Of a stretch of DNA of 64,000 nt, positions 34,330 through 45,608 are shown piece after piece. The stretch's first letter is position 1. Every line of letters begins with the position of its first letter. The DNA comes from Caballeronia peredens (GTDB lineage: Bacteria; Pseudomonadota; Gammaproteobacteria; Burkholderiales; Burkholderiaceae): contig FCOH02000013.1 of the NCBI GenBank assembly GCA_001544595.2, forward strand, positions 112,335 to 176,334, read 5' to 3'. The notes under the pieces were generated by a model. The model searched no databases and had not been told where the DNA came from. It saw only the letters and a list, made by a program, of their open reading frames with translations. A program made the translations under genes and the position numbers.

Positions 34330-36558
34330 TTAGAAACTCTCGCCCGGCGCCAGATAGCGCCACTGTCCGGCCGGCAGCGTGCCGAGCGTGACGTGGCCCA
34401 TACGGATCCGCTTCAGTCCGACGACTTCCAGACCGACCAGCTCGCACATACGGCGAATCTGGCGCTTCTTGCCTTCGCGCAGCACGAAGCGAAGCTGCTC
34501 GCCGTTTTGCCAGCTGACTTGCGCCGTCTTGAGCGGGACGCCGTCGAGTTCGAGGCCGTGGCGCAGGAGCGCGAGGCTTTCGGCGGGTAGGTGCTGATCG
34601 ACATCGACCGTGTGTTCGCCGAAGCGCACGCGCACGAGATACTCCTTGTCGACTTCCGAATGGCCGCCGATCAGCAGCTTGGCGATACGGCCGTCCTGCG
34701 TGAGCACGAGCAGGCCGGTAGAGTCGATATCGAGACGGCCCGCGGGCGCGAGCGTGCGCAGATGCCCCGGCGAGAAGCGGATGCCCGAGCGGTCCTCGTC
34801 CCAGTGATTGGCGTGATTGACGAGCGTCACGGCCGGCTCGTAGCCGTCTTCCGCCTGGCCCGACACGTAGCCGACCGGCTTGTGCAGCAGGATCGTCACC
34901 AATTGCGACTGCGCGGAGCGCGCGGCGGGCAGGACCTCGATGTTCTGCGTCGGACGGATCCGCGTGCCGAGCGTGTCGATCACTTCGCCGTCGACGAGCA
35001 CCCAGCCCTTCTCGATCCATTCGTCGGCTTCGCGGCGCGAGCAAAGACCCAGTTCCGACATGACTTTCGAAAGCCGCACGAGGCCGTCGTTTTGCGGACG
35101 ATGCTTCGGCGTGGCGTCGGCGACGGGCGCCTGCGGCTTCGCCGCAGTTTTCGGTGCAGGCTTGTGCGTCTCGCCGCGCGGCTTGAATGGGCGACGTTCA
35201 TCGCCGCTGGATGCATGCTCGCCGCGCGCCGGCGGACGGCCTTCGAAAGATTTCCGCGGTCCGCGCTCGCCGAATGCCGGGCGCGAATCGTCGCCGCGCG
35301 GCTTGAACGGGGGACGTTCGTCGCCGCTCGATGGCCGTTCACCACGCGCCGTCGGGCGATCTTCGAAAGATTTCCGCGGTCCGCGGTCGCCGAATGCCGG
35401 GCGCGAATCGTCGCCGCGCGGCTTGAACGGGCGACGTTCGTCGCCGCTCGATGGCCGCTCGCCGCGCGCCGTCGGGCGATCTTCAAAAGACTTCCGCGGT
35501 CCGCGCTCGCCGAATGCCGGGCGCGAATCGTCGCCGCGCGGCTTGAACGAGCGACGTTCATCGCCGCTCGATGGTCGTTCACCACGCGGCGCAGGGCGAT
35601 CTTCGAAAGACTTCCGCGGTCCGCGCTCGCCGAATGCCGGGCGCGAATCGTCGCCGCGCGGCTTGAACGGGCGACGTTCATCGCCGCTCGATGGCCGCTC
35701 GCCACGCGCCGGAGGGCGGCCTTCAAAAGATTTCCGCGGTCCGCGGTCGCCGAATGCCGGGCGTGAATCGTCGCCACGCGGCTTGAACGGGCGACGTTCA
35801 TCGCCGCTGGACGTGCGCTCGCCACGAGCCGTCGGGCGATCTTCAAAAGATTTCCGCGGTCCGCGGTCGCCGAATGCCGGGCGCGAATCGTCGCCGCGCG
35901 GCTTGAACGGGCGACGTTCATCGCCGCTCGATGGTCGTTCACCACGCGTCGCAGGGCGGCCTTCAAAAGATTTCCGCGGCCCGCGGTCGCCGAATGCCGG
36001 GCGCGAATCGTCACCACGCGGCTTGAACGGGCGACGTTCATCGCCACCAGACGGTCGCTCGCTGCGCGTCGTCGGGCGATCTTCAAAGGATTTCCGCGGT
36101 CCGCGCTCGCCGAATGCCGGGCGCGAATCGTCACCACGCGGCTTGAACGGGCGACGTTCATCGCCACCGGACGGTCGCTCGCCGCGCGTCGTCGGGCGAT
36201 CTTCAAACGATTTCCGCGGTCCGCGCTCGCCGAATGCCGGCCGCGAATCGTCGCCGCGCGGTTTGAACGGGCGACGTTCATCGCCACCGGACGTGCGTTC
36301 ACCACGCGTCGCAGGGCGGCCTTCAAAAGACTTCCGCGGTCCGCGCTCGCCGAACGCCGCACGCGAATCATCGCCGCGCGGTTTGAACGGCCGCGCATCG
36401 CCGCGCTTCTCGGCGTCAGGCTTGCCCGTCCGCTTGTCGCGCGCTTCGTCGGGCGCCGTGGCGTGAACCGGCTTGCGCCCGGTGGAAGTGCCGGAACGTA
36501 CCGGCGATCGCGTCGCCGACGTGGGACGCGGATGTTTGGCTGTCAGTTTGACGCGCAT
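34330..36558 (-). CDS. RluF-like 23S rRNA pseudouridine synthase with ten 40-residue N-terminal repeats
   Basis: RsuA-family pseudouridine synthase. An S4 RNA-binding domain begins near residue 494 (RLSKVMSELGLCSRREADEW). The catalytic motif GRLDIDSTGLLVLTQDG carries the active Asp, and the end REGKKRQIRRMCELVGLEV...TLPAGQWRYL is closest to RluF/RluB. The first 490 residues are extra. After a basic lead come ten tandem 40-residue repeats at about 56-455, of the form FKPRGDDSRPAFG then RGPRKSFE, rich in Arg, Asp, Gly and Pro and surely disordered. The product has 742 residues against about 290 for E. coli RluF. It starts 6 bp after the glnD stop. The exact target uridine cannot be told. Confidence 0.9.
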   Translation of the reverse strand: MRVKLTAKHPRPTSATRSPVRSGTSTGRKPVHATAPDEARDKRTGKPDAEKRGDARPFKPRGDDSRAAFGERGPRKSFEGRPATRGERTSGGDERRPFKPRGDDSRPAFGERGPRKSFEDRPTTRGERPSGGDERRPFKPRGDDSRPAFGERGPRKSFEDRPTTRSERPSGGDERRPFKPRGDDSRPAFGDRGPRKSFEGRPATRGERPSSGDERRPFKPRGDDSRPAFGDRGPRKSFEDRPTARGERTSSGDERRPFKPRGDDSRPAFGDRGPRKSFEGRPPARGERPSSGDERRPFKPRGDDSRPAFGERGPRKSFEDRPAPRGERPSSGDERRSFKPRGDDSRPAFGERGPRKSFEDRPTARGERPSSGDERRPFKPRGDDSRPAFGDRGPRKSFEDRPTARGERPSSGDERPPFKPRGDDSRPAFGERGPRKSFEGRPPARGEHASSGDERRPFKPRGETHKPAPKTAAKPQAPVADATPKHRPQNDGLVRLSKVMSELGLCSRREADEWIEKGWVLVDGEVIDTLGTRIRPTQNIEVLPAARSAQSQLVTILLHKPVGYVSGQAEDGYEPAVTLVNHANHWDEDRSGIRFSPGHLRTLAPAGRLDIDSTGLLVLTQDGRIAKLLIGGHSEVDKEYLVRVRFGEHTVDVDQHLPAESLALLRHGLELDGVPLKTAQVSWQNGEQLRFVLREGKKRQIRRMCELVGLEVVGLKRIRMGHVTLGTLPAGQWRYLAPGESF
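35194..36393 (-). repeat. Ten tandem 120-bp coding repeats
   Basis: Ten units of exactly 120 bp, each 40 codons, plus a partial eleventh beginning RPFKPRG. Units differ mainly in the linker (PATRGERTSGG, PTTRGERPSGG, PPARGERPSSG and similar) and in an ERG/DRG switch. The DNA is highly similar between units, which points to recent expansion or continual homogenisation by slippage or recombination. Confidence 0.97.
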
Positions 36559-36564
36559 AAAGTC

Positions 36565-39150
36565 TCAGGCTGCGATCGCGCGCAGCAGTTCGGTCTCGAC
36601 CTGGATCTGGGTGCGGTTGTTCGACAGGCTCTTGCCGTCGAGCAGGAACACGTCCTCGACACGTTCGCCGAGCGTGTTGATGCGCGCCGCCTGCACGCCG
36701 ATCCGGTGTTGCGCGAGCACTCGCGCGATCGAATAAAGAAGGCCTTGCCGGTCGTTGGCCGACACGGAGAGGATGTAGTACTGGCCGCGGTCGTCGGGAC
36801 GCAGGTCCACGCGCGGCGTGATCGGAAACGTGCGCACGAGCCGCGACAGCCGGCCTCGCGACGGTTCCGGAAGAATACGCTCGTCGGTCAGCAGCGCGGC
36901 AAGTTGCTGTTCGACGAGATTGGCGATATCGCGATAACTCCCGTCGTGATCCGGATGCGCGACGAGAAAGTTGTCGAGCGCATAGCCGTGGCGCGTCGTC
37001 GTGACGCGCGCATCGAGCACCGACAGGCCGTTGCGGTCGAAGTAAGCGCAGATCCCGGCGAACAGATCCGGCCGGTCCTTCACGTACACGAGCACCTGCA
37101 GCGCCGCGCCGATGGGCGAGGGCCGCGCGCGCACGATCGGCTCGTCGCTTTCGACATGGCGGTAGAGCACGCGCGTCTGCCACGCGATGTCGGCCGGATC
37201 GTGCCGCAGGAAATAGCCGACGTCGAGCTGGTCCCACAGCCGCTTCTGCGCGTGCTCCGGCACCGTTTCGAGCCGCAGCAGCGCAAGCGCGGCTTCCTGA
37301 CGCGACTTCAGTTCCGAATGCGTGTCCGGCTCGGCGCCGCCCAGCACGGCTTGCGTGGCGCGGAACAGATCCTCCAGAAGCTTGCCCTTCCAGTTGTTCC
37401 ACACTTTCGGGCTCGTGCCGCGGATATCGGCGACGGTCAGAAGGTACAGCGCCGTGAGCCGCCGCTCCGTCCGCACCACCGACGCGAACTGCTTGATGAC
37501 TTCGGGATCGCTCGTGTCCTGCTTCTGCGCGACCTGGCTCATCGTCAGATGCTGCTGCACGAGCCACACGATCAGCTCGGTGTCTTCGTGCCCGATGTCG
37601 TGCTCGCGGCAGAAGCGCCGGGCGTCCGCCATGCCGAGCGTGGAATGATCGCCGCCGCGGCCCTTCGCGATGTCGTGAAACAGCGCTGCCACATAAAGCA
37701 CCCACGGACGCTCGAAGTTGCCCATCAGCTGGCTGCAGAACGGATACTCGTGCGCGTGCTCGGCGATCGCGAAGCGCCGCAGGTTGCGCAGCACCATCAG
37801 GATGTGCTGATCGACCGTATAGACGTGATAGAGATCGTGCTGCATCTGCCCGACGATGCGCCGGAAGTTGAGCAGATAGCGCCCGAGCACGCTCGTCTGG
37901 TTCATGAGCCGCAGCGCGTGCGTGATGCCTTCGGGCTGCTTCAGGATCTCCATGAACAGACGCCGGTTTTCGGGATCGCGCCGCCAGTTGCGGTCCATCA
38001 GATCGCGCGCGTTGTAGATTGCCCGCAGAGTGCGCGCGGACAGCCCCTTGATGCCGCGCGTCTGCTCGTACAGCAGAAACGCTTCGAGGATGGCGTGCGG
38101 CTCGCGCTCGAACACGTCGTCGCGGGCGATTTCCAGCATGCCCTGCTTTTCGACGAAGCGCCCGCTGATCACGCGCGTGATGCCGCTCGTCGACGGAAAC
38201 AGCTGCGCCTCGACGTTCTGAATCAGGATGGTCGCGAGCTGCGTGACCGCTTTCGCCGCCCAGTAGTAGCGGCGCATCAGCTGTTCGCTCGCGCGCTTGG
38301 CGGCGGTCGCCTCGAAGCCGAAACTCTCGGCGAGCGGCGTCTGCAGGTCGAAGACGAGAATGTCCTGCCGGCGCTTCGCGATCACGTGCAGCCGCGCGCG
38401 CAGCGCTTTCAGGAAGCCCTCGTTGCGGCGCAGTTCGCGCGCTTCCCGCTCGGTGATGAGCCCATGCGTGTCGAGTTCGCGCCAGTTGCTGCCGAAGCCC
38501 GCCGCGCGCGCGATCCACAGAATGAGCTGGAGATCGCGCAGGCCGCCCGGACTTTCTTTGATGTTCGGCTCGAGGCTGTACGGCGTGTCCTGGAATTTCG
38601 CGTGCCGCTGGCGCATTTCCAGCACTTTCGCCTGGAAGAACGCGCGCGGATCGAGCGTCTCGTGATAGCGCGCCGAAAAGCGCTGGTACAACTGCGCGTC
38701 GCCGCAGATCCGGCGCGCTTCGAGCAGCGACGTCTGCACGGTGATGTCGTTGCCCGCCTCCGCGATGCATTGCTCGACCGAGCGCACGCTGCTGCCGATA
38801 TCGAGCCCGAGATCCCACGCCATCCCGATGAAGCGTTCGACGCGCCCGTTGAGATCGGTGGGGTCGCTGCGCGTCGGCGTGTCGGGCAGGAGCACGAGGA
38901 TGTCGACGTCGGAAAAGGGCGCGAGCTCGCCGCGCCCGTATCCGCCGACGGCCACGAGCGCGGTGTCGGCCGGCATCTCGCACGCGGCCCAGGCGCCTTT
39001 GAGGGCGTCGTCGGTGGCGCGGGCGAGCGCGTGCATCAACGGCTCGACGTTCGACGTCGACTGAAAGCGTTCGATGAGCGCCGCCTTCGCCGCCTTGTAG
39101 GCGGCGCGCAACGTTTCACAGGGCGTGGCAACGGCAGCGGTGACGCTCAT
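36565..39150 (-). CDS. glnD: PII uridylyltransferase/uridylyl-removing enzyme GlnD
   Basis: Senses glutamine and uridylylates or deuridylylates PII proteins, the top of the nitrogen control cascade. The nucleotidyltransferase motif [15 protein letters not shown] is at about residues 69-83. The HD domain ([16 protein letters not shown], near 485) provides the uridylyl-removing activity. Two C-terminal ACT domains ([20 protein letters not shown] and [20 protein letters not shown]) bind glutamine. It has 861 residues, full length. It is the middle gene of map-glnD-pseudouridine synthase. Confidence 0.97.
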   Translation of the reverse strand: MSVTAAVATPCETLRAAYKAAKAALIERFQSTSNVEPLMHALARATDDALKGAWAACEMPADTALVAVGGYGRGELAPFSDVDILVLLPDTPTRSDPTDLNGRVERFIGMAWDLGLDIGSSVRSVEQCIAEAGNDITVQTSLLEARRICGDAQLYQRFSARYHETLDPRAFFQAKVLEMRQRHAKFQDTPYSLEPNIKESPGGLRDLQLILWIARAAGFGSNWRELDTHGLITEREARELRRNEGFLKALRARLHVIAKRRQDILVFDLQTPLAESFGFEATAAKRASEQLMRRYYWAAKAVTQLATILIQNVEAQLFPSTSGITRVISGRFVEKQGMLEIARDDVFEREPHAILEAFLLYEQTRGIKGLSARTLRAIYNARDLMDRNWRRDPENRRLFMEILKQPEGITHALRLMNQTSVLGRYLLNFRRIVGQMQHDLYHVYTVDQHILMVLRNLRRFAIAEHAHEYPFCSQLMGNFERPWVLYVAALFHDIAKGRGGDHSTLGMADARRFCREHDIGHEDTELIVWLVQQHLTMSQVAQKQDTSDPEVIKQFASVVRTERRLTALYLLTVADIRGTSPKVWNNWKGKLLEDLFRATQAVLGGAEPDTHSELKSRQEAALALLRLETVPEHAQKRLWDQLDVGYFLRHDPADIAWQTRVLYRHVESDEPIVRARPSPIGAALQVLVYVKDRPDLFAGICAYFDRNGLSVLDARVTTTRHGYALDNFLVAHPDHDGSYRDIANLVEQQLAALLTDERILPEPSRGRLSRLVRTFPITPRVDLRPDDRGQYYILSVSANDRQGLLYSIARVLAQHRIGVQAARINTLGERVEDVFLLDGKSLSNNRTQIQVETELLRAIAA

Positions 39151-39219
39151 GGGTCGGGAGGGCCGGATGAGAGAAGGAAAAACAACGAAGCGCCGCGCCG
39201 GGGCGCGGGCGCCCGGAAT

Positions 39220-40038
39220 TCAGCGCGCCGACGCGGTCGCCGCGATCAGCTGCGAGGGCGCCGGCGTGGCCGCCGAGACGGTCAGCACCTCGTAGCCGGT
39301 CGGCGTGACGAGCACGGTGTGCTCCCACTGCGCCGACAAGCTGCGGTCGCGCGTCTTGACGGTCCATTGGTCGGGCATCGTGCGGATTTCGCGGCGGCCG
39401 GCGTTGATCATCGGCTCGACGGTGAAGATCATGCCCGCCTGCAATTCGATGCCCGTGCCCGGACGGCCGTAGTGCAGCACCTGCGGCTCCTCGTGGAACA
39501 CCTGGCCGATGCCGTGGCCGCAGTATTCGCGCACGACGCTGTAGCCTTGCGCTTCCGCGTGCTTCTGAATGGCCGCGCCGATGTCGCCCAGATGCGCGCC
39601 GGGACGCACCTGGTCGATGCCGAGCCACATGCAGTCGAACGTGGTCTGAACGAGGCGTTTGGCGAGAATCGAGCCCTCGCCGACGATGAACATCCGGCTC
39701 GTATCGCCGAAATAGCCGTTCTTGATGACGGTGATGTCGATATTGAGCGCGTCGCCGTTCTTGAGTACCTTTTCGCCGGGAATTCCGTGACAGATCACGT
39801 CGTTGACGGAAATGCAGGTGGCCTTCGGATACGGCGGATAGCCGGGCGGCTGATAATTCAGCGGCGCGGGAACGGTGCCCTGTTCCTTCACCATATATTC
39901 GTGACAGAGACGATCGAGTTCCTCGGTCGTCACGCCGGGAACGATATGCGGCGTGATGAAATCGAGCACTTCGCTGGCGAGCCGGCAGGCGACGCGCATC
40001 TGCGCGATATCGTGATCGTTTTTCAGCGTAATAGACAT
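39220..40038 (-). CDS. map: Methionine aminopeptidase
   Basis: Type I enzyme removing the initiator Met. Metal ligands are in NIDITVIKNGYFGDTSRMF (two Asp), CGHGIGQVFHEEP (His), MIFTVEPMI (Glu) and QWEHTVLVT (Glu region). The start at 40038 (MSITLKNDHDI) gives 272 residues; longer in-frame starts are not conserved. It is divergent from rpsB, as in many proteobacteria. Confidence 0.97.
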   Translation of the reverse strand: MSITLKNDHDIAQMRVACRLASEVLDFITPHIVPGVTTEELDRLCHEYMVKEQGTVPAPLNYQPPGYPPYPKATCISVNDVICHGIPGEKVLKNGDALNIDITVIKNGYFGDTSRMFIVGEGSILAKRLVQTTFDCMWLGIDQVRPGAHLGDIGAAIQKHAEAQGYSVVREYCGHGIGQVFHEEPQVLHYGRPGTGIELQAGMIFTVEPMINAGRREIRTMPDQWTVKTRDRSLSAQWEHTVLVTPTGYEVLTVSAATPAPSQLIAATASAR

Positions 40039-40483
40039 GACTTGGCTCGGAAATGCGTGTATGCGGCCGTGAGCCGCGAAAGCGGCATTATCGCACCTTA
40101 GGAAATGCGCCGCACCCGGATAGTTATGGGCCGGCGGCGCATCGGCAAGGGGTTGGTGCGCGGGCGCTCTGCGGTTGCACCATTGCATATCGTTGTGTCG
40201 CAACTGACGGGCAAACCGACGGGCGGCTTGAGCCGGTCAATCCTCACATGCTATACTTACGGGCTAAGTCTTGATCCATATTGTCGTCACGAATTCTTAA
40301 GACAATCGTCCTGAGAACGCGGAACGCAATGGTTAGTAGCGGATCGGGGCTTGGAGAGTACCTTTCAAGTCGAATCGCAAGCCGGCGCACCCAGGGTGTC
40401 CGGCGTCCGGGAGGCAATCAACGCCAGAACCCGGGCGCAGGATGCGGCAGCCGGCTTAAGACCCAACCCTCGCGGAGAATTTC
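40039..40483. other. Divergent map/rpsB control region
   Basis: A 445-bp region with no gene. The right half is the rpsB leader of about 220 nt starting near 40264. The left half should contain the map promoter: on the minus strand TTGCCG (40143-40148) and TAACTA (40121-40126) are spaced by 16 bp, a moderate candidate. Confidence 0.5.
40228..40257 (+). promoter_or_regulatory. Promoter of rpsB
   Basis: TTGAGC, 18 bp, then TATACT, a good sigma-70 type promoter. Transcription would start near 40264 and leave a leader of about 220 nt before rpsB. Long rpsB leaders are used for autoregulation by S2 in enteric bacteria; here that is inference. Confidence 0.7.
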
Positions 40484-41236
40484 ATGGCAGTCACGATGCG
40501 TCAAATGCTGGAAGCCGGTGTCCACTTCGGTCACCAAACGCGCTTCTGGAACCCCAAGATGGCCCCGTACATCTTCGGTCATCGCAACAAGATTCACATC
40601 ATCAACCTCGAAAAGACCCTGCCGCTCTACAACGACGCGCTGAAGTACGTGCGCCAGTTGGCAGCGAATCGCGGCACGATTCTTTTCGTCGGCACGAAGC
40701 GCCAGTCGCGCGACACCATCGCGCAGGAAGCAGCGCGCGCCGGCATGCCTTTCGTCAACGCCCGCTGGCTCGGCGGCATGATGACCAACTTCAAGACGCT
40801 GAAGGTTTCGATCAAGCGCCTGAAGGACATGGAAGCGGCGCTGGAATCGGGTGAAACCGAGCGCATGAGCAAGAAGGAAGCGCTCCTGTTCGAACGCGAA
40901 ATGGTCAAGCTGCAAAAGTCCATCGGCGGCGTGAAGGACATGGGCGGCATTCCTGATGCAATGTTCGTCATCGACGTCGGCTACCACAAGATCGCCGTGA
41001 CCGAAGCCAAGAAGCTCGGCATTCCGGTCATCGCCGTGGTCGACACGAACCACTCGCCGGAAGGCATCGACTACGTCATCCCGGGTAACGACGACGCATC
41101 GAAGGCCGTGGCGCTGTACGCAGAAGGCGTCGCGGACGCGATCCTCGAAGGCCGCGCGAACGCGGTGAACGACGTGGTCCAGGCCGTGCGCAACGGCGAA
41201 GGCGACGAGTTCGTCGAGGTCAACGCAGAGGCGTAA
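40484..41236 (+). CDS. rpsB: 30S ribosomal protein S2
   Basis: Small-subunit protein needed for S1 binding. The N-terminus [20 protein letters not shown] and [31 protein letters not shown] are diagnostic. The product has 250 residues. GGAG precedes the ATG. It is the first gene of the translation/envelope supercluster. Confidence 0.98.
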   Translation: MAVTMRQMLEAGVHFGHQTRFWNPKMAPYIFGHRNKIHIINLEKTLPLYNDALKYVRQLAANRGTILFVGTKRQSRDTIAQEAARAGMPFVNARWLGGMMTNFKTLKVSIKRLKDMEAALESGETERMSKKEALLFEREMVKLQKSIGGVKDMGGIPDAMFVIDVGYHKIAVTEAKKLGIPVIAVVDTNHSPEGIDYVIPGNDDASKAVALYAEGVADAILEGRANAVNDVVQAVRNGEGDEFVEVNAEA

Positions 41237-41254
41237 TCGAGCCCTGTGGCCGAC

Positions 41255-41289
41255 AAAAAAGGGGGCTTTGCGAAAGGCCCCTTTTTTTT
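41255..41289 (+). terminator. Terminator or attenuator between rpsB and tsf
   Basis: Stem AAAAAAGGGG/CCCCTTTTTT closing an inner CTTT/AAAG hairpin, with a run of eight T. It lies 19 bp after rpsB and before tsf, so it probably lowers rather than abolishes tsf transcription, as known for rpsB-tsf in E. coli. Confidence 0.8.
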
Positions 41290-41396
41290 AGCCGAAGCGC
41301 TGGATATGCCCGATTGGGCGACAGCAATGCCAATTTTCCTGCCGTGGGCGAGTCGTTAGCCGGCGGCACGTATCAAACAGACTCAAGGAGCGAATG

Positions 41397-42278
41397 ATGG
41401 CGGCAATTACCGCAAGCATGGTGGCAGAACTGCGCGCGAAGACCGATGCGCCGATGATGGAATGCAAGAAGGCGCTGACGGAAGCCGACGGCGACATGGC
41501 GCGCGCGGAAGAACTGCTGCGCGTGAAGCTCGGCAACAAGGCGAGCAAGGCGGCATCGCGCGTGACGGCTGAAGGCATCGTGACGGCGCACGTCGAAGGC
41601 GGCGTGGGCGCGCTCGTCGAACTGAACTGCGAAACCGACTTCGTCGCGAAGAACGACGACTTCCTGGCTTTCGGCAAGACGATCGCCGAACTGGTCGCCA
41701 AGAACAACCCGGCCGACGTGGCCGCGCTGTCGGCGCTGCCGCTGGAAAGCTCGACCGTCGACGCCGTGCGTCTGGCGCTCGTCGGCAAGATCGGCGAAAA
41801 CCTCTCGATCCGCCGTTTTGTGCGTTTCGAGTCGGCCAACAAGGTCGCGTCGTACCTGCACGGCACGCGCATCGGCGTGCTGGTCGAATTCACCGGCGCG
41901 GACGAGCAAGTCGGCAAGGACGTCGCGATGCACGTCGCCGCCATGAAGCCGGTCTCGCTGTCGTCGGACGAAGTGCCGGCCGATCTGATCGCCAAGGAGC
42001 GCAGCATCGCCGAGCAGAAGGCTGCTGAATCGGGCAAGCCGGCCGAGATCGTCGCGAAGATGGTCGACGGCTCGGTCCAGAAGTACCTGAAGGAAGTGTC
42101 GCTGCTGAACCAGCCGTTCGTGAAGAACGACAAGCAGACGATCGAGCAGATGCTCAAGGCAGCCAACGCGTCGGTGCAGAAGTTCGCGCTGTTCGTGGTC
42201 GGCGAGGGCATCGAAAAGCGTCAGGACGACTTCGCAGCGGAAGTGGCGGCACAAGTCGCGGCGGCCAAGCAGTCCTAA
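41397..42278 (+). CDS. tsf: Elongation factor Ts
   Basis: Nucleotide exchange factor for EF-Tu. The N-terminal domain has [20 protein letters not shown] with the TDAP motif that contacts EF-Tu, then the core dimer-type repeats ([14 protein letters not shown]). The product has 293 residues. Two ATG codons are adjacent; the second (41397) is preferred because AAGGAG is 6 bp upstream. Confidence 0.97.
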   Translation: MAAITASMVAELRAKTDAPMMECKKALTEADGDMARAEELLRVKLGNKASKAASRVTAEGIVTAHVEGGVGALVELNCETDFVAKNDDFLAFGKTIAELVAKNNPADVAALSALPLESSTVDAVRLALVGKIGENLSIRRFVRFESANKVASYLHGTRIGVLVEFTGADEQVGKDVAMHVAAMKPVSLSSDEVPADLIAKERSIAEQKAAESGKPAEIVAKMVDGSVQKYLKEVSLLNQPFVKNDKQTIEQMLKAANASVQKFALFVVGEGIEKRQDDFAAEVAAQVAAAKQS

Positions 42279-42294
42279 GGCGGTTCGAGGCGCT

Positions 42295-42318
42295 CCTCAG
42301 GTTGTCCTCAGGTTGTCA
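42295..42318 (+). repeat. 11-bp tandem duplication after tsf
   Basis: TCCTCAGGTTG occurs twice head to tail, followed by TC. It lies 17 bp downstream of the tsf stop. Confidence 0.9.
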
Positions 42319-42420
42319 TAAGGCGCGTGTGCTGTCATGACGGACACACGCGTCGAGCCTGGCGGTACCCGCGGCGGTTCGTCCGCCGCACGAATTCAGC
42401 GATCCGGTTCGCACCACGCA

Positions 42421-42464
42421 GCGGGCGCGGCAGATTGGGGTAAACCCTGATCTGCCGCGCCCGC
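42421..42464 (+). other. Long perfect hairpin between tsf and pyrH
   Basis: A perfect 15-bp stem GCGGGCGCGGCAGAT/ATCTGCCGCGCCCGC encloses a 14-base loop that can pair further (GGG/CCC). No T-run follows. It may stabilise the tsf transcript end or pause polymerase; it is not a standard intrinsic terminator. Confidence 0.7.
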
Positions 42465-42481
42465 CGCCCGATCCGGCCCGC

Positions 42482-43267
<786 letters not shown>

Positions 43268-43359
43268 ACTCTCGCGATATCGGGCGCGGCGCGCCGTGGC
43301 ATGGGTCACGCGCGTCAGGCGCCGCATATCGCAAGTAAAACTCAGGTTTGGAGGTTCAA

Positions 43360-43920
43360 ATGAGTGCAGCTGATATCAAAAAGGGCGTCGACCAGAAAAT
43401 GCAACGGTCGATCGAAGCATTCAAGGCCGATCTCGCCAAGATTCGCACGGGCCGCGCGCATACCGGTCTGCTCGATCACATCCAGGTCGACTATTACGGC
43501 TCGAACGTGCCCATTTCCCAAGTGGCGAACATGACGCTCGTCGACGCCCGCACGATCGGCGTGCAGCCTTGGGAAAAGAAGATGGTGCCGGTGATCGAAA
43601 AGGCGATCCGCGAATCGGATCTCGGCCTGAACCCGGCGACGCAAGGCGATCTGATCCGCGTGCCGATGCCCGCGCTCACCGAAGAGCGCCGCCGCGAGCT
43701 CACGAAGGTCGTGAAGAGCGAAGGCGAAACCGCCAAGGTGTCCGTGCGTAACCTGCGCCGCGACGCGAACGACCAACTGAAGAAGATGGTGAAGGACAAG
43801 GAGATTTCGGAAGACGACGAACGCCGCGCCAGCGACGAAGTCCAGAAGCTCACCGACAAGTTCGTCGCCGAAATCGACAAGCTCGTCCAGACCAAAGAAT
43901 CCGAAATCATGACGGTGTGA
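43360..43920 (+). CDS. frr: Ribosome recycling factor
   Basis: Splits post-termination ribosomes with EF-G. The 186-residue product has [20 protein letters not shown] in helix 1 and the C-terminal [19 protein letters not shown] helix, both diagnostic. GGAGG lies upstream of the ATG at 43360. Confidence 0.98.
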   Translation: MSAADIKKGVDQKMQRSIEAFKADLAKIRTGRAHTGLLDHIQVDYYGSNVPISQVANMTLVDARTIGVQPWEKKMVPVIEKAIRESDLGLNPATQGDLIRVPMPALTEERRRELTKVVKSEGETAKVSVRNLRRDANDQLKKMVKDKEISEDDERRASDEVQKLTDKFVAEIDKLVQTKESEIMTV

Positions 43921-44001
43921 GGCCGCAGAGACGGTTTCGCCAGCCCCGGGCATTTACATTGGGCTGGCTCTCACTCCTTCCGATTTAAAGATTCAGCGGC
44001 C

Positions 44002-44784
44002 ATGACCTATACCAGCTCCACCGTTACCGTGCCCGATGTCGCGGCTGTCCCGCGCCACGTCGCGATCATTATGGACGGCAATGGCCGTTGGGCAACCGAG
44101 CGGCGCCTGCCGCGCGTCGCCGGTCACACGCGCGGTGTCGATGCAGTCCGCGCGACCGTCGAAAGCTGCGCGCTGCGGGGCGTCGAATTCGTCACGCTGT
44201 TCGCGTTCAGTTCGGAAAACTGGCGCCGTCCGACCGAGGAAGTCTCGTTTCTGATGCGTCTCTTCGTGAGCGCGCTCGAGCGCGAGATCGGCAAGCTGCA
44301 TGCGAACGGCATCCGTTTGCGCGTCGTCGGCGACACCTCCATGTTCAACGACCGCATTCGCGCGCTCATCCAGCGTGCCGAGACCAAGACAGCCCGCAAT
44401 ACGCGCCTCACGCTCACCATCGCCGCCAACTACGGCGGGCGCTGGGACATCATGCAGGCGACGAAAACGCTCATCGCGCAGTCGCTGGAAACGGGCGTGC
44501 CCGCGCGCGTGGACGACGAATCGTTCGCGCAGCATCTGGCGATGGCCTACGCGCCGGAGCCGGATCTGTTCATTCGCACGGGCGGCGAGCAGCGCATCAG
44601 CAACTTCCTGCTGTGGCAGCTCGCCTACACCGAGTTCTATTTCACCGATACCTACTGGCCGGACTTCGACGCCGCGGCGCTGGATCGCGCGATCGCGTCG
44701 TACGGCGGCCGCGAACGCCGTTTCGGGCGCACGAGCGCGCAAGTCGAATCCCAATCGCAGAAGGCCGACACCCTTTCATGCTAA
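44002..44784 (+). CDS. uppS: Undecaprenyl diphosphate synthase
   Basis: Cis-prenyltransferase making the C55 carrier lipid for peptidoglycan and O-antigen. [10 protein letters not shown] at about residues 22-31 holds the catalytic Asp25, followed by [11 protein letters not shown] and the C-terminal [20 protein letters not shown]. The product has 260 residues. Its last 7 bp overlap cdsA. Confidence 0.97.
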   Translation: MTYTSSTVTVPDVAAVPRHVAIIMDGNGRWATERRLPRVAGHTRGVDAVRATVESCALRGVEFVTLFAFSSENWRRPTEEVSFLMRLFVSALEREIGKLHANGIRLRVVGDTSMFNDRIRALIQRAETKTARNTRLTLTIAANYGGRWDIMQATKTLIAQSLETGVPARVDDESFAQHLAMAYAPEPDLFIRTGGEQRISNFLLWQLAYTEFYFTDTYWPDFDAAALDRAIASYGGRERRFGRTSAQVESQSQKADTLSC

Positions 44785-45590
44785 AGACCCGTGTCATCAC
44801 GGCAATCGTTCTGCTGGCTGTACTCGTGCCGATCACGCTGTTCGCGCCGGTCGGCGCATTCGGGGCGCTGATCGGTGTCGTCGTCGTGTTCGCGGCGTGG
44901 GAATGGGGGCGGCTCCTGAAGTTGAACGGAGCGGGGCCCGTCGCGTATGCGCTCGTCGCGGGTATCGCGCTTATTTTCAGCACCTGGCTGGGCGTCGCGT
45001 CCAAGCCGCTGTATCAGATGGCCGGCATCTTCTGGGTGCTCGCCGGACCTTACGTGCTGCTGCGCAAGCCGATGCTCGCCGCCGGGGCGTGGCGCGGGTT
45101 CCTGCTGTTCGCCGGAATCGTCGTGTTCGTGGCCTGCTGGCATGCCGTCGTCGACGCCCGCACGCGGGGCGTGGCTTTCGTGCTATCGCTTCTGCTAGTA
45201 GTGTGGCTGGCTGATATAGGCGCATACTTCGCCGGAAAAGCGCTCGGCCGCCACAAGCTCGCCCCGTCGATCAGCCCGGGCAAGACCTGGGAAGGCGCCA
45301 TCGGCGGCTGGGTCGCCGTCATCGTGATCGGCGCGCTCGCCGCTGCCACCGGCTTTTATGCGCCCACCGTATTCACGGCCTTCGTGGAGCGTCTCGGCTG
45401 GGACCGCTCTTTCGTCGCGGTTTCCGTGCTCGTCGCGTTCAGTGTCGTCGGCGACCTGTTCGAGTCTCTCCTCAAACGCCAGGCCGGCGTCAAGGATTCG
45501 AGCGGTCTGCTGCCGGGCCACGGCGGCGTGCTCGACCGCATCGACGCCCTGTTGCCCGTACTGCCGATCGCATTGCTCATGCTTGGCTAA
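44778..45590 (+). CDS. cdsA: Phosphatidate cytidylyltransferase
   Basis: Integral membrane enzyme making CDP-diacylglycerol. About eight membrane segments precede the C-terminal signature [20 protein letters not shown] followed by GVLDRID, an exact match to the CdsA pattern S-x-x-K-R-x4-K-D...HGG-x-x-D-R. The product has 270 residues. It overlaps the uppS end and is followed 18 bp later by dxr. Confidence 0.96.
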   Translation: MLKTRVITAIVLLAVLVPITLFAPVGAFGALIGVVVVFAAWEWGRLLKLNGAGPVAYALVAGIALIFSTWLGVASKPLYQMAGIFWVLAGPYVLLRKPMLAAGAWRGFLLFAGIVVFVACWHAVVDARTRGVAFVLSLLLVVWLADIGAYFAGKALGRHKLAPSISPGKTWEGAIGGWVAVIVIGALAAATGFYAPTVFTAFVERLGWDRSFVAVSVLVAFSVVGDLFESLLKRQAGVKDSSGLLPGHGGVLDRIDALLPVLPIALLMLG

Positions 45591-45608
45591 TCGGCTAGAG
45601 AAGAATTT

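Noticed and set aside
36463..40101. 1212-codon open frame on the plus strand opposite glnD and map
   Set aside because: Antisense shadow of conserved genes with no recognisable domain.
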